From Nanobdellota archaeon (GTDB lineage: Archaea > Nanobdellota > Nanobdellia > SCGC-AAA011-G17 > ARS1403): a stretch of DNA of 31,297 bases. The translations under genes were made by a program, and so were the position numbers. Each line of letters opens with the position of its first letter. Position 1 is the first letter of the stretch. The notes beneath the pieces were generated by a model. The model was not told the origin of the DNA, searched no databases, and saw only the letters and a list, made by a program, of their open reading frames with translations. The stretch covers positions 1 through 31,297 of the forward strand of contig NZCU01000024.1 in NCBI GenBank assembly GCA_002688395.1, written 5' to 3'. Positions 8,604-15,692 of this stretch are shown piece by piece.

Positions 8604-9634
8604 TAAGCCTTAGTAGCAACAAAATCTGTAATATCTAAAAGAAAAGTTTTTCCTTCCTCTCTAAAATTAACATCCTTAATAAAATTCCTAGCTTCTTCAG
8701 CATATTTTTTACATAACTCTTCACAATAATCCAGGCCATGTTTTTTAATAATATCCATAAATCTTCCAATATCCTCTTCACTTAACTTAGTTCCTAATTT
8801 CTCTAAAATAAATTTTTTCTCTTCTTCATTACAGTTCTCAAAAGTTTTAACTATTAATAAAGTACATTTACCTTCCTCTAAATCAGACCCAACCGGTTTT
8901 CCAATTTTATCACTCAAAAAAATATCATTAATATCATTCCTTATCTGAAAAGCCTTGCCTAAAACAATTCCATAATCTAGTAATGGTTTTAATTCATCCC
9001 CCTTAACTCCTGCCAACAAAGCTCCTAAATGTAAAGGTCCTTCTGCAGTATAAGTAGCAGTTTTCATCTTATATACATCCATCACATCCTTCTCAGTCAA
9101 TTCATTTATTGGTTTATATCCATAAACTATATCCAACATTTGTCCACAACAAACTTTTTCTATAATCTCATTCATCACTCGAATAACTTCGTTTTTTCCT
9201 TCAAAATTAGATTCCAAAAGAATTTCATTCGCTAATGAAGCAGCTAAATCTCCAGCACAAATGGCCATACTCATTCCAAAATGCTTTCTATCTTTAAAAT
9301 CATATTTTTTCTCATACATCACATGCATACTATCTTTCCCCCTCCTCACATCATCTTTATCCATAATATCATCATGTATTAAAAAATAAGTTTGCATCAA
9401 TTCCATAACCATGGCTGCTTTTATTATATCTCCATTTATCTCTTTAAAACAACCATAACCATAAACTAACATCCCTACCCTTATTCTTTTTCCACCCCTC
9501 ATAGTATAATCTTTTAAAAATTCATAGACCTCTTTAGAAATACCATATTCAGCATTCTCAATTTTATTATCAAAATATTTATTTAACTCTTCCTCTACCT
9601 TAACCTTAATTTCCTTTAATTTCTCTATCGACAT
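8600..9634 (-). CDS. idsA: Trans-polyprenyl diphosphate synthase (GGPP/FPP synthase, IdsA-like)
   Basis: At 344 residues it matches the isoprenyl diphosphate synthase family. The first Asp-rich motif is intact, DDIMD at residues 88-92 followed by DDVRRG; the second reads NDIND (233-237), so the usual first aspartate is asparagine. RGGKRIR (46-52) and the GKPVGSDLEEGKCTLL segment are also present. It condenses isopentenyl diphosphate with allylic diphosphates to make the C15-C20 chains for archaeal lipids and for dolichol primers. Tyr and Phe occupy positions -5 and -4 before DDIMD; in this family bulky residues there limit chain length, so a C15 product is possible as well as C20. A TATA box lies about 27 nt before the ATG. 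Confidence 0.9.
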   Translation of the reverse strand: MSIEKLKEIKVKVEEELNKYFDNKIENAEYGISKEVYEFLKDYTMRGGKRIRVGMLVYGYGCFKEINGDIIKAAMVMELMQTYFLIHDDIMDKDDVRRGKDSMHVMYEKKYDFKDRKHFGMSMAICAGDLAASLANEILLESNFEGKNEVIRVMNEIIEKVCCGQMLDIVYGYKPINELTEKDVMDVYKMKTATYTAEGPLHLGALLAGVKGDELKPLLDYGIVLGKAFQIRNDINDIFLSDKIGKPVGSDLEEGKCTLLIVKTFENCNEEEKKFILEKLGTKLSEEDIGRFMDIIKKHGLDYCEELCKKYAEEARNFIKDVNFREEGKTFLLDITDFVATKAY

Positions 9635-9656
9635 AGAATATTCTTAAAAAATAAGC

Positions 9657-9666
9657 TTTTTAAATT
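9657..9666 (-). promoter_or_regulatory. TATA box for the polyprenyl synthase
   Basis: TTTTTAAATT on the plus strand (AATTTAAAAA on the minus strand), centred about 27 nt before the ATG at 9634. It lies between the polyprenyl synthase and the end of the AK6-like gene, partly touching the stop of the latter. Confidence 0.5.
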
Positions 9667-10100
9667 TAACCCTCAACAACCCTTACTTTATGTCCTAATT
9701 CTTTAGCCTCTTCAAAACAAACATCAAATATCTCAGCATCTAAATTCTCTCTAACTTTTAATTTACTATATCCCCTTTTTTCTAACCTTTTTTTTAATTT
9801 TTTTAAAGAACATTTAAGAATTATAACTTCATTAACATATTTTTTTGGTAAAAAATGACTTAAATGACCATCAATAACTAAACTCTCTTTACTCTTTTTA
9901 ATTAATTTAATTAATACCCTATTTAATTTTTTAACATCTATACTATAAGTTTTTCTTCTTTTGTCATACTCTCCTTTTAATTTATTTTCATCAATTATTT
10001 TATTCAAGTCTATATACTTATATCTTAATCTCCTAGCCAATTTCTTAGCATAAGTTGTCTTACCTGTACAAACACTTCCACTTACAGAAATTACTTTCAT
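9666..10100 (-). CDS. Adenylate kinase 6 / Fap7-like nucleoside kinase
   Basis: The P-loop GSVCTGKTT lies at residues 8-16. An IDGHLSHFLP segment near residue 80 and a C-terminal RGYSKLKVRENLDAEIFDVCFEEA region match the Fap7/AK6 (hCINAP) family. These proteins have adenylate kinase/ATPase activity and, in archaea and eukaryotes, assist maturation of the small ribosomal subunit. At 144 residues it is shorter than usual (about 170-180). The ATG overlaps the stop of the UMP kinase gene by four bases, so it is the last gene of the DUF357, pyrH, AK6 operon and probably coupled to pyrH. Confidence 0.85.
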   Translation of the reverse strand: MKVISVSGSVCTGKTTYAKKLARRLRYKYIDLNKIIDENKLKGEYDKRRKTYSIDVKKLNRVLIKLIKKSKESLVIDGHLSHFLPKKYVNEVIILKCSLKKLKKRLEKRGYSKLKVRENLDAEIFDVCFEEAKELGHKVRVVEG

Positions 10101-10768
10101 GAAATAGTGGTCCCTATAAATTTTTCACCCTTAACAATCTTAATTAAATTATTAATGTCTTTAGTTATAACAGTTTTAATTTTATTTTTACTAATAACTT
10201 TAGCTGCTCTTTGATCAAGCACAAAATGTTGTCCTGGTTTGAATTTAATTTTGTTAACAATCTTAGAAAACTCTTTAAAAGAAATCTCAGGAATAAATTT
10301 AGCATTTTTAAATTTCTTAGGATCTTTATCATAAAGACCTTTAACATTAGTTATATTAACAAAAACATCAGCTTTGATAAACTTAGCAATATCTGCAGAG
10401 GTACCATCAGTTGTCATCTTAGGCTTGAAATCAACAGCACCAGTTACAACTATATTTTGTTTATTAAGCATTTTCTTAAGTTCTCTCTTTGAATTGGGGA
10501 AAAAAAGATTCGATTTTAAAAAATCACTAACAAGCAAAGCATTTAATCTAGTTACATTAAATCCAAGAGCATTTTGTGATTTAGTACCCCATCCTTCTTT
10601 TCCTAAAGCTTCAATGTATTTCCTAGCAGTACTTCCACCACCAGTCACTATAACAATTTTATTTCCTTTTTTAATTTTTTCAACAACTTTTTTAAATTTT
10701 TTCAAGAAATAATAATCTACTTTATTTGGAACGATTTTACTTCCACCCAGGCTAATTACAATTTTCAT
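10097..10768 (-). CDS. pyrH: UMP kinase (archaeal PyrH type)
   Basis: This 223-residue amino acid kinase-fold protein starts with the phosphate-binding segment MKIVISLGGSKIVP. It has a glycine-rich VTGGGSTARKYIEA loop (about 42-55), a VVTGAVDFKPKMTTDGTSAD segment and FVNITNVKGLYDKDPKKFKNA, which match archaeal UMP kinases (UMP + ATP to UDP + ADP). Length is typical. The ATG shares one base with the DUF357 stop (TAATG) and its stop overlaps the AK6-like start, so all three genes should be on one transcript from the TATA box before DUF357. Two long reverse-strand reading frames within this gene are compositional shadows. Confidence 0.92.
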   Translation of the reverse strand: MKIVISLGGSKIVPNKVDYYFLKKFKKVVEKIKKGNKIVIVTGGGSTARKYIEALGKEGWGTKSQNALGFNVTRLNALLVSDFLKSNLFFPNSKRELKKMLNKQNIVVTGAVDFKPKMTTDGTSADIAKFIKADVFVNITNVKGLYDKDPKKFKNAKFIPEISFKEFSKIVNKIKFKPGQHFVLDQRAAKVISKNKIKTVITKDINNLIKIVKGEKFIGTTIS

Positions 10769-11070
10769 TATTTTTCGAGTTCAACACCAGCAAATAACTT
10801 ATTATCATTAACATCAAATATGCCTAATTTTACACCAGCATCTAACCAACCATGAGCATAGTTCAAAGCAGCAAAAGCATTAACTTTATCTCCTTCTTCG
10901 CTAAAATGCTTAGCATCTTCTATATATCTCTCAACAGTATCTAAAAAATCACCCCTAGCATTCTTTAAAACATCTAATTTAACACTTTCTTTAGATTCTT
11001 TAGCCTTAGTAAATGCTCTTTCAGCTATAGCAAAATACTTCTTTAACTTATCATCTGTAACTTCATTCAT
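10768..11070 (-). CDS. DUF357 family protein
   Basis: A 100-residue, all-helical, soluble protein. The central VERYIEDAKHFSEEGDKVNAFAALNYAHGWLDAGVKLGIF segment (shown by its ends VERYIEDAKHF and NYAHGWLDAG) is the hallmark of DUF357, a small family restricted to archaea with no established function. It is first in an operon with UMP kinase and the Fap7/AK6-like kinase and has a TATA box about 27 nt before its ATG. The association with nucleotide kinases may hint at RNA or ribosome-related metabolism, but no catalytic residues can be recognised. Confidence 0.88.
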   Translation of the reverse strand: MNEVTDDKLKKYFAIAERAFTKAKESKESVKLDVLKNARGDFLDTVERYIEDAKHFSEEGDKVNAFAALNYAHGWLDAGVKLGIFDVNDNKLFAGVELEK

Positions 11071-11093
11071 AAAAAGAATATAGATAAACTACT

Positions 11094-11101
11094 TATTTAA
11101 A
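11094..11101 (-). promoter_or_regulatory. TATA box for the DUF357-pyrH-AK6 operon
   Basis: TATTTAAA on the plus strand (TTTAAATA on the minus strand), centred about 27 nt upstream of the ATG at 11070, in the 33-nt gap after the Rel gene. Confidence 0.6.
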
Positions 11102-11103
11102 CT

Positions 11104-12987
11104 TTACTCTAATCTTATTTTCTTAACATCTGCTATTCTTTCAACCCTATTAATAATGTCCTTTAAATGTTCTAACCCATCAAATTTAATAGTTAAAATA
11201 CATTCAGAATTATAGTCATCTATAGGTTTAGCACTTGGTAAGTTAACATTAGTCCCAGTAGCTGCAATAGTATTTAACACATCAGCAAATAACCCAATCC
11301 TATCTAAAGCATATATTTTTAATTTTAACTCAGCATTAAAATTTTCCAACCATTGCACTGTCACCATTTTTCTTTTAATTTTAGATAAATTCCTACATTC
11401 ATATGTATGAACAATAACCTTACTTTTCCCAAGATTTGTATAACCAACAATTCTATCTTTGGGTAAAGGACTACAACAAGCAGAAAATTTAACTTTGAAT
11501 TCATTTAATCCTTCAACATATAAAACATTCTCACTAATTTCTTCATTTTCATTTAAAATTTTAATATTACTAGCAGGAATTCCTTGAGAAATCTTCAAAC
11601 TATGTCTTATCTTACTTAAAGCTCTAGGGCTTCTAACAAACTTCAACCAATCTCTACTAGGTCTATGTTTCTTAGAAGTTAATATCTCTACAACATCTCC
11701 AGTTTGTAATTCATATCTCAAACTAACAAATTTCTCATTAATTCTAGCGCCAGCACAATTTTCTCCCACATCACTATGGATAGAATAAGCAAAATCAACA
11801 GGGGTAGATTTTTTAGGTAATTCAATAACCATTCCTTTAGGAGTAAACGCAAATATATTATCCCCAAATAAATTAACTTTCAAAGTCTTCATAAATTTAT
11901 TAGTATTGTTCCCACCAAAATTCAATATCTGTTTTATCCAATTTAATCTCTTATCAAATTTATCATCGTTTTTTACCCCTTTATATCTCCAATGTGCAGC
12001 AATTCCAGCTTCAGCTATATCTTCCATCTCTTTAGTTCTAATTTGAACTTCGATAGTTTGATCATTTTCAGTTAAAACTCCTGTATGTAAAGATTGATAA
12101 AAATTAGGTTTGGGATTAGCAATATAATCTTTAAATCTAATATGGATTGGTTTCCAAAAGTTATGAATAATTCCTAAAATTTCATAACATTCCTCAACAT
12201 TATTAGTCACAATTCTAAGTCCGGTTAAATCATAAATTTTATTAAAATCAACATTCTTAGCTTTCATTTTTCTATAAATACTATAGAAATGCTTAGGTCT
12301 ACCAAATATCTTTACATCTAAATTAGCTTTTTTAAATTCATTATTTAAAATTTTAATAATATTCTCAATATCTTTTTCTCTACTTTTCTTAGTTTTAGAA
12401 AATTTAATTTTAAAATCTTGATAAATCTCCGGTTCCAAATATCTAAAAGAAAGATCTTCTAACTCACATTTAATATTAACTAACCCTAACCTATAAGCTA
12501 AAGCTGCATAAATACTAATTGTATCTCTACTAAATTTTTTCTGTCTACTTTCCTCAAGATACTCTAATGTTCTCATATTATGTAATCTATCCGCCAATTT
12601 AATGATAACAACTCTAATATCTTTAGCAGCAGAAACAAGCATTTTTCTAATTGTTTCAGCATTATTTGTCCTTAAAGATTTATTTTTCAAAAAATTAACC
12701 TTGGTAACACCATTAACAAGATCAGCAACCTCTTCTCCAAAGTCTCTTTTTAAATCTTCATAAGTAAAATCACTATCTTCTAACACATCATGTAGTAATC
12801 CAGCAGCAATAGTAATATTATCTAATTTTAATTCATCTAAAATTTTAGCCGTTTCTAAACAATGTACAAAATAATCCTCCCCATTAGCTCTTTTCTGACC
12901 TTTATGAGCATTTTTAGCAAAAAAATAAGCTCTATTAATCAAATCAGATTTACCACTCCTAGGATCATTTAGTTCTAATTTAGTCAT
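11104..12987 (-). CDS. rel: Bifunctional (p)ppGpp synthetase/hydrolase (long RelA/SpoT homologue, Rel)
   Basis: A full-length 627-residue RSH protein. The HD hydrolase domain keeps the expected residues: H42, H66-D67, E70-D71 (HDVLED), and D133/N137/T140 in ADRLHNMRT. The synthetase domain has GRPKHFYSIYRKM (229-241), YDLTGLRIV with D253, KDYIANPKPNFYQSLHT and EVQIRT with E313. TGS, the CC/zinc-finger motif (ACCSPLPKDRIVG ... HTYEC) and a C-terminal ACT domain follow. It should make and degrade (p)ppGpp in a stringent response. Deviations are Phe for Gly in the usual NGYQS motif (F296) and MEDIAE for the usual MHxxAE. RSH enzymes are rare in archaea, so transfer from bacteria is likely. It is divergent from the thiolation operon. 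Confidence 0.95.
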   Translation of the reverse strand: MTKLELNDPRSGKSDLINRAYFFAKNAHKGQKRANGEDYFVHCLETAKILDELKLDNITIAAGLLHDVLEDSDFTYEDLKRDFGEEVADLVNGVTKVNFLKNKSLRTNNAETIRKMLVSAAKDIRVVIIKLADRLHNMRTLEYLEESRQKKFSRDTISIYAALAYRLGLVNIKCELEDLSFRYLEPEIYQDFKIKFSKTKKSREKDIENIIKILNNEFKKANLDVKIFGRPKHFYSIYRKMKAKNVDFNKIYDLTGLRIVTNNVEECYEILGIIHNFWKPIHIRFKDYIANPKPNFYQSLHTGVLTENDQTIEVQIRTKEMEDIAEAGIAAHWRYKGVKNDDKFDKRLNWIKQILNFGGNNTNKFMKTLKVNLFGDNIFAFTPKGMVIELPKKSTPVDFAYSIHSDVGENCAGARINEKFVSLRYELQTGDVVEILTSKKHRPSRDWLKFVRSPRALSKIRHSLKISQGIPASNIKILNENEEISENVLYVEGLNEFKVKFSACCSPLPKDRIVGYTNLGKSKVIVHTYECRNLSKIKRKMVTVQWLENFNAELKLKIYALDRIGLFADVLNTIAATGTNVNLPSAKPIDDYNSECILTIKFDGLEHLKDIINRVERIADVKKIRLE

Positions 12988-12996
12988 ACAAAAGGT

Positions 12997-13018
12997 ATAT
13001 TTTTAAAGATATTTAAAC
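12997..13018. promoter_or_regulatory. Paired divergent TATA boxes (rel and thiolation operon)
   Basis: The 42-nt gap between the rel ATG (12987) and the E1-like ATG (13030) holds two adjacent boxes: TATATTTTTAAA (12997-13008), about 27 nt before the plus-strand ATG, and ATATTTAAAC (13009-13018), about 27 nt before the minus-strand ATG. The two promoters abut, so initiation complexes on the two sides should exclude one another. Confidence 0.55.
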
Positions 13019-13029
13019 ACTATTATTTT

Positions 13030-13992
13030 ATGAGATATTCAAGACAAATAATATTTGAGAAAATAGGAGCCCAAGGGCAAAAACTCTTAGAAAAAAGTAA
13101 AGTTACAGTAATAGGCTTAGGTGCTATAGGTACAAGAACCGCTGAATTATTAGCAAGAGCAGGAGTTGGAAATTTAATATTAATAGATAGAGATGTAGTT
13201 GAAACTTCAAATTTACAAAGACAAACTTTATTCACAGAAGAAGATGTTAACAAATCAAAAGCTTTTGCATCTTTAGATCACCTAAAAAAAATAAACTCTC
13301 AAATAAAAATAAAAGCAATTTTCAAAGATATTAATCATAAAAATATAGAAAGTAATGTAAAAGGAGATTTAATAGTTGATTGTACAGATAATATGGAGAC
13401 AAGATTCTTAATAAATGAATTTTCAATAGAAAAAAACATTCCATGGATTTTTTCATCTATTATAGGTAGCTCAGGAATGGTTTTCAACATAATACCAAAA
13501 AAAACACCATGTTTTAACTGTATATTTTCAGCCCCAGAAGAAGTCTTAGGAACATGTGACACAGAAGGGATTATTAACACAACAGCTTCATTAGTATCTT
13601 CAATGCAAGTAACAGAAGCGTTTAAAATATTAACAAAACAACCAATAATTAAAGAATTAATTTATTTTGACTTATGGAAAAATAAGATAGAAAAAACAAA
13701 AATAAAAAAACTTCAAAATTGCCAAGCATGTAATAGGGAATTTAATTATCTAAATGGTAAAAATTCCTCAGAAATAATAAAAATATGTGGCAATAATTCA
13801 TATCAATTAAAAGGAAGAAAATTAAAGTTAAAAGAAGTAGCTAGAAAATTAAAAAAATTAGACAAAGTATTATTAAATGAACACTGCTTAATATTCAAAG
13901 AACTAACAATGTTCCCAGATGGAAGAACTTTAGTAAAAACATCCTCTCCTGAAAAAGCAAAATCAATTTATACTAAATATATAGGAAATTAA
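13030..13992 (+). CDS. E1-like ThiF/MoeB/TtuC family adenylyltransferase
   Basis: The N-terminal RYSRQIIFEKIGAQGQ, Rossmann motif VIGLGAIGTRTAELLARAG (27-45), LIDRDVVETSNLQRQ and VDCTDNMETR identify a ThiF/MoeB-type E1 enzyme, which adenylates the C-terminal glycine of ubiquitin-like sulfur carriers. Two CxxC pairs (CFNC, CQAC) should bind structural zinc. The cysteine in GTCDTEG is a candidate for the sulfur or thioester intermediate. After residue 230 there is a small extra C-terminal domain of about 85 residues rather than a rhodanese domain. The GG-ended carrier and TtuA-like thiolase just downstream point to activation of a TtuB-like carrier for tRNA 2-thiolation (TtuC role). Length 320 is slightly above the family usual. 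Confidence 0.9.
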   Translation: MRYSRQIIFEKIGAQGQKLLEKSKVTVIGLGAIGTRTAELLARAGVGNLILIDRDVVETSNLQRQTLFTEEDVNKSKAFASLDHLKKINSQIKIKAIFKDINHKNIESNVKGDLIVDCTDNMETRFLINEFSIEKNIPWIFSSIIGSSGMVFNIIPKKTPCFNCIFSAPEEVLGTCDTEGIINTTASLVSSMQVTEAFKILTKQPIIKELIYFDLWKNKIEKTKIKKLQNCQACNREFNYLNGKNSSEIIKICGNNSYQLKGRKLKLKEVARKLKKLDKVLLNEHCLIFKELTMFPDGRTLVKTSSPEKAKSIYTKYIGN

Positions 13993-13993
13993 A

Positions 13994-14104
13994 ATGTCAG
14001 ACGATGTATCCTACGGAAAAAGAAAAAGTAAAGGAGATAAAAAAGCAAAGAGGCGTTATAGAGTTTACAAAAAAGGTGGAAAATATAGAAGTAAAGAAAA
14101 ATAA
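13994..14104 (+). CDS. 36-residue highly basic microprotein
   Basis: An ATG one base after the E1 stop opens a 36-codon frame starting MSDDVSYGKRKS and ending YRSKEK, whose stop shares one base with the ATG of the ubiquitin-like gene (TAATG). Sixteen of 36 residues are Lys or Arg, against four acidic ones. Nothing else explains the 111-nt spacer in an operon whose other genes touch or overlap. The composition suggests an RNA-binding peptide, perhaps a tRNA-contacting accessory of the thiolase, or simply a target of the carrier; this is inference. I recognise no family. The exact fit between neighbours supports it being translated. Confidence 0.65.
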   Translation: MSDDVSYGKRKSKGDKKAKRRYRVYKKGGKYRSKEK

Positions 14105-14298
14105 TGCCTACAATTTTCTTAGAAAAGGAAGGAGAAACTAAAAAGATAGAAGCATCTACATTAAAAGATGTTTATAAAAAACTAGAAATAAATCCTACTA
14201 TCGTAATAGCAACAAGAAATAACGAACTAATAATAGAATCAACTATTCTAAAATCTACAGACGAAATAAAAATAATCCCAGTTATTTCTGGAGGATAA
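14104..14298 (+). CDS. Ubiquitin-like sulfur carrier (ThiS/MoaD/TtuB/SAMP type)
   Basis: A 64-residue protein with beta-grasp pattern: MPTIFLEKEG, a helix around TLKDVYKKLEI, TIVIATRNNELI, then STDEIKIIPVISGG. It ends in the diglycine (63-64) that E1-like enzymes adenylate and that becomes a thiocarboxylate. The ATG overlaps the microprotein stop by one base and the TtuA-like gene follows with no gap, so this is most likely the sulfur donor for tRNA thiolation (TtuB role). It could also serve in thiamine or molybdopterin synthesis or SAMP-like protein conjugation, but no such genes are nearby. Confidence 0.88.
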   Translation: MPTIFLEKEGETKKIEASTLKDVYKKLEINPTIVIATRNNELIIESTILKSTDEIKIIPVISGG

Positions 14299-15213
14299 AT
14301 GCCTTGTAAATTCTGCACCTCAAATCCTGTAATTACTCTAACAAATAATAAGATCAATTTATGTAAATCCTGTTTTATAAAATATTTTGAGAAAAAAGCT
14401 ATGAGAACTATTAGAGATCACTCTTTATTAGATAAAGGAGATCATGTAGTTGTAGCTATTTCAGGAGGAAAAGATTCTTTATCAGTTCTATATGTACTAA
14501 ATAAAATAGCAGAGAGAAAAAGAGATATGAAATTAACAGCTTTATTGATAGATGAAGGAATAAAAGGCTATAGAAATTCCTCAATTAAAGATGCTAAAAA
14601 TTTCTGCAAAGAATATAAAATAAAATTACATATAGCTTCCTATAAAGATAATTTAGACAAAACTTTAGATGAATTAAAAAAACAATTTCCAGAAACAATT
14701 GCATGCAGTATGTGCGGCGTATTTAGAAGATATTTACTAAATAAAAAATCTAGAGAATTAAAAGCAGACAAATTAGCAACTGGACATAATTTAGATGATG
14801 AAGCACAATCTATAATAATGAATCAATTAAGGCATAATATTTCCTTATCTGCTAGATTAGGTCCAACAACAGGAGTAAGAAAAGATCCCAAATTTATCCC
14901 AAGAATAAAACCTTTTTATTTTCTAACTGAAAAAGAAGTAGCAACATACGCTTTTTTAAAAAACTTTATTTCTGAATTTAATGAATGCACTTACTGCGCT
15001 GAATCCCATAGATTTGAAATAAGAGATATGTTAAATAATCTAGAAGCAAAACATCCAGGATCAAAACATTCAATTGTCGCATCATTTATGGAAATGTTAC
15101 CTTTACTAAAAGAAAGATTCAAAAACCAAGAAATAGGTAGTTGTAAAATATGCAAAGAACCAGCATCATCTAAAATTTGTAATGCATGTACATTAACACA
15201 AAAAATAAAATGA
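14299..15213 (+). CDS. ttuA: tRNA 2-thiolation enzyme (TtuA/Ncs6 family)
   Basis: The order of motifs is that of TtuA/Ncs6: N-terminal zinc CxxC pairs (C3/C6 and C22/C25), a PP-loop SGGKDS (55-60), a central CSMC (about C136/C139) with a later CTYC (about C230/C233) that together should hold the catalytic Fe-S cluster, the ATGHNLDDEAQ segment, and a C-terminal zinc ribbon (CKIC ... CNAC). The enzyme adenylates the target uridine and transfers sulfur from the thiocarboxylated carrier to make 2-thiouridine, at position 54 (TtuA) or 34 (Ncs6); the sequence alone does not decide which. The start directly follows the carrier stop. Its stop overlaps the methyltransferase ATG (ATGA). Confidence 0.92.
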   Translation: MPCKFCTSNPVITLTNNKINLCKSCFIKYFEKKAMRTIRDHSLLDKGDHVVVAISGGKDSLSVLYVLNKIAERKRDMKLTALLIDEGIKGYRNSSIKDAKNFCKEYKIKLHIASYKDNLDKTLDELKKQFPETIACSMCGVFRRYLLNKKSRELKADKLATGHNLDDEAQSIIMNQLRHNISLSARLGPTTGVRKDPKFIPRIKPFYFLTEKEVATYAFLKNFISEFNECTYCAESHRFEIRDMLNNLEAKHPGSKHSIVASFMEMLPLLKERFKNQEIGSCKICKEPASSKICNACTLTQKIK

Positions 15214-15692
15214 ATTACTACGATGAAATTTCTAAAGGATATGAAGAACTCCATAAAGAAGAACAATTAGAAAAAATAAAAATCATAAAAAAACATCTTA
15301 AAATAAAATCTACAGATAAATTATTAGATGTGGGTTGTGGAACAGGTTTAACAACAATTCCTTGGAAATGTAAAACTTACGGCATTGACCCATCTAAAAA
15401 ATTACTAGAAAGAGCAAAAAATAAACATAAAATAATTTACAAATTAGCATCAGCTGAGAATATTCCATTCAAAGATAATTTCTTCGACATTGTAATCTCA
15501 ATAACTGCAATTCAAAATTTCAATAACATAGAAAAAAGTCTAAAAGAAATTAAGAGAGTTGGGAAAAACACTTTTGTTCTTTCATTTCTAAAAAAATCTC
15601 CTAAAAAAAATAAAATTGATAAATTAATTAAAAAATATTTTAAAATTAGAGAAATAATAAATGAGAAAAAAGATTTAATTTATTTTACTTAA
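15210..15692 (+). CDS. Class I SAM-dependent methyltransferase
   Basis: A compact 160-residue protein with the SAM-binding motif LLDVGCGTGL (about residues 34-43), a second acidic strand end TYGIDPSKKLLERA, and the SAENIPFKDNFFDIVIS motif of the methyltransferase 11/25 type. I start it at the ATG at 15210, which forms an ATGA overlap with the thiolase stop; an upstream in-frame start at 15186 would overlap the thiolase more. As the last gene of the thiolation operon it may act on tRNA or on the translation apparatus, but the substrate is not evident. Its stop shares TTAA with the convergent surface protein gene. Confidence 0.85.
   Translation: MNYYDEISKGYEELHKEEQLEKIKIIKKHLKIKSTDKLLDVGCGTGLTTIPWKCKTYGIDPSKKLLERAKNKHKIIYKLASAENIPFKDNFFDIVISITAIQNFNNIEKSLKEIKRVGKNTFVLSFLKKSPKKNKIDKLIKKYFKIREIINEKKDLIYFT

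Noticed and set aside
10374..10712. 112-codon plus-strand frame inside pyrH
   Set aside because: Opposite-strand shadow of a well-conserved UMP kinase; no family pattern.
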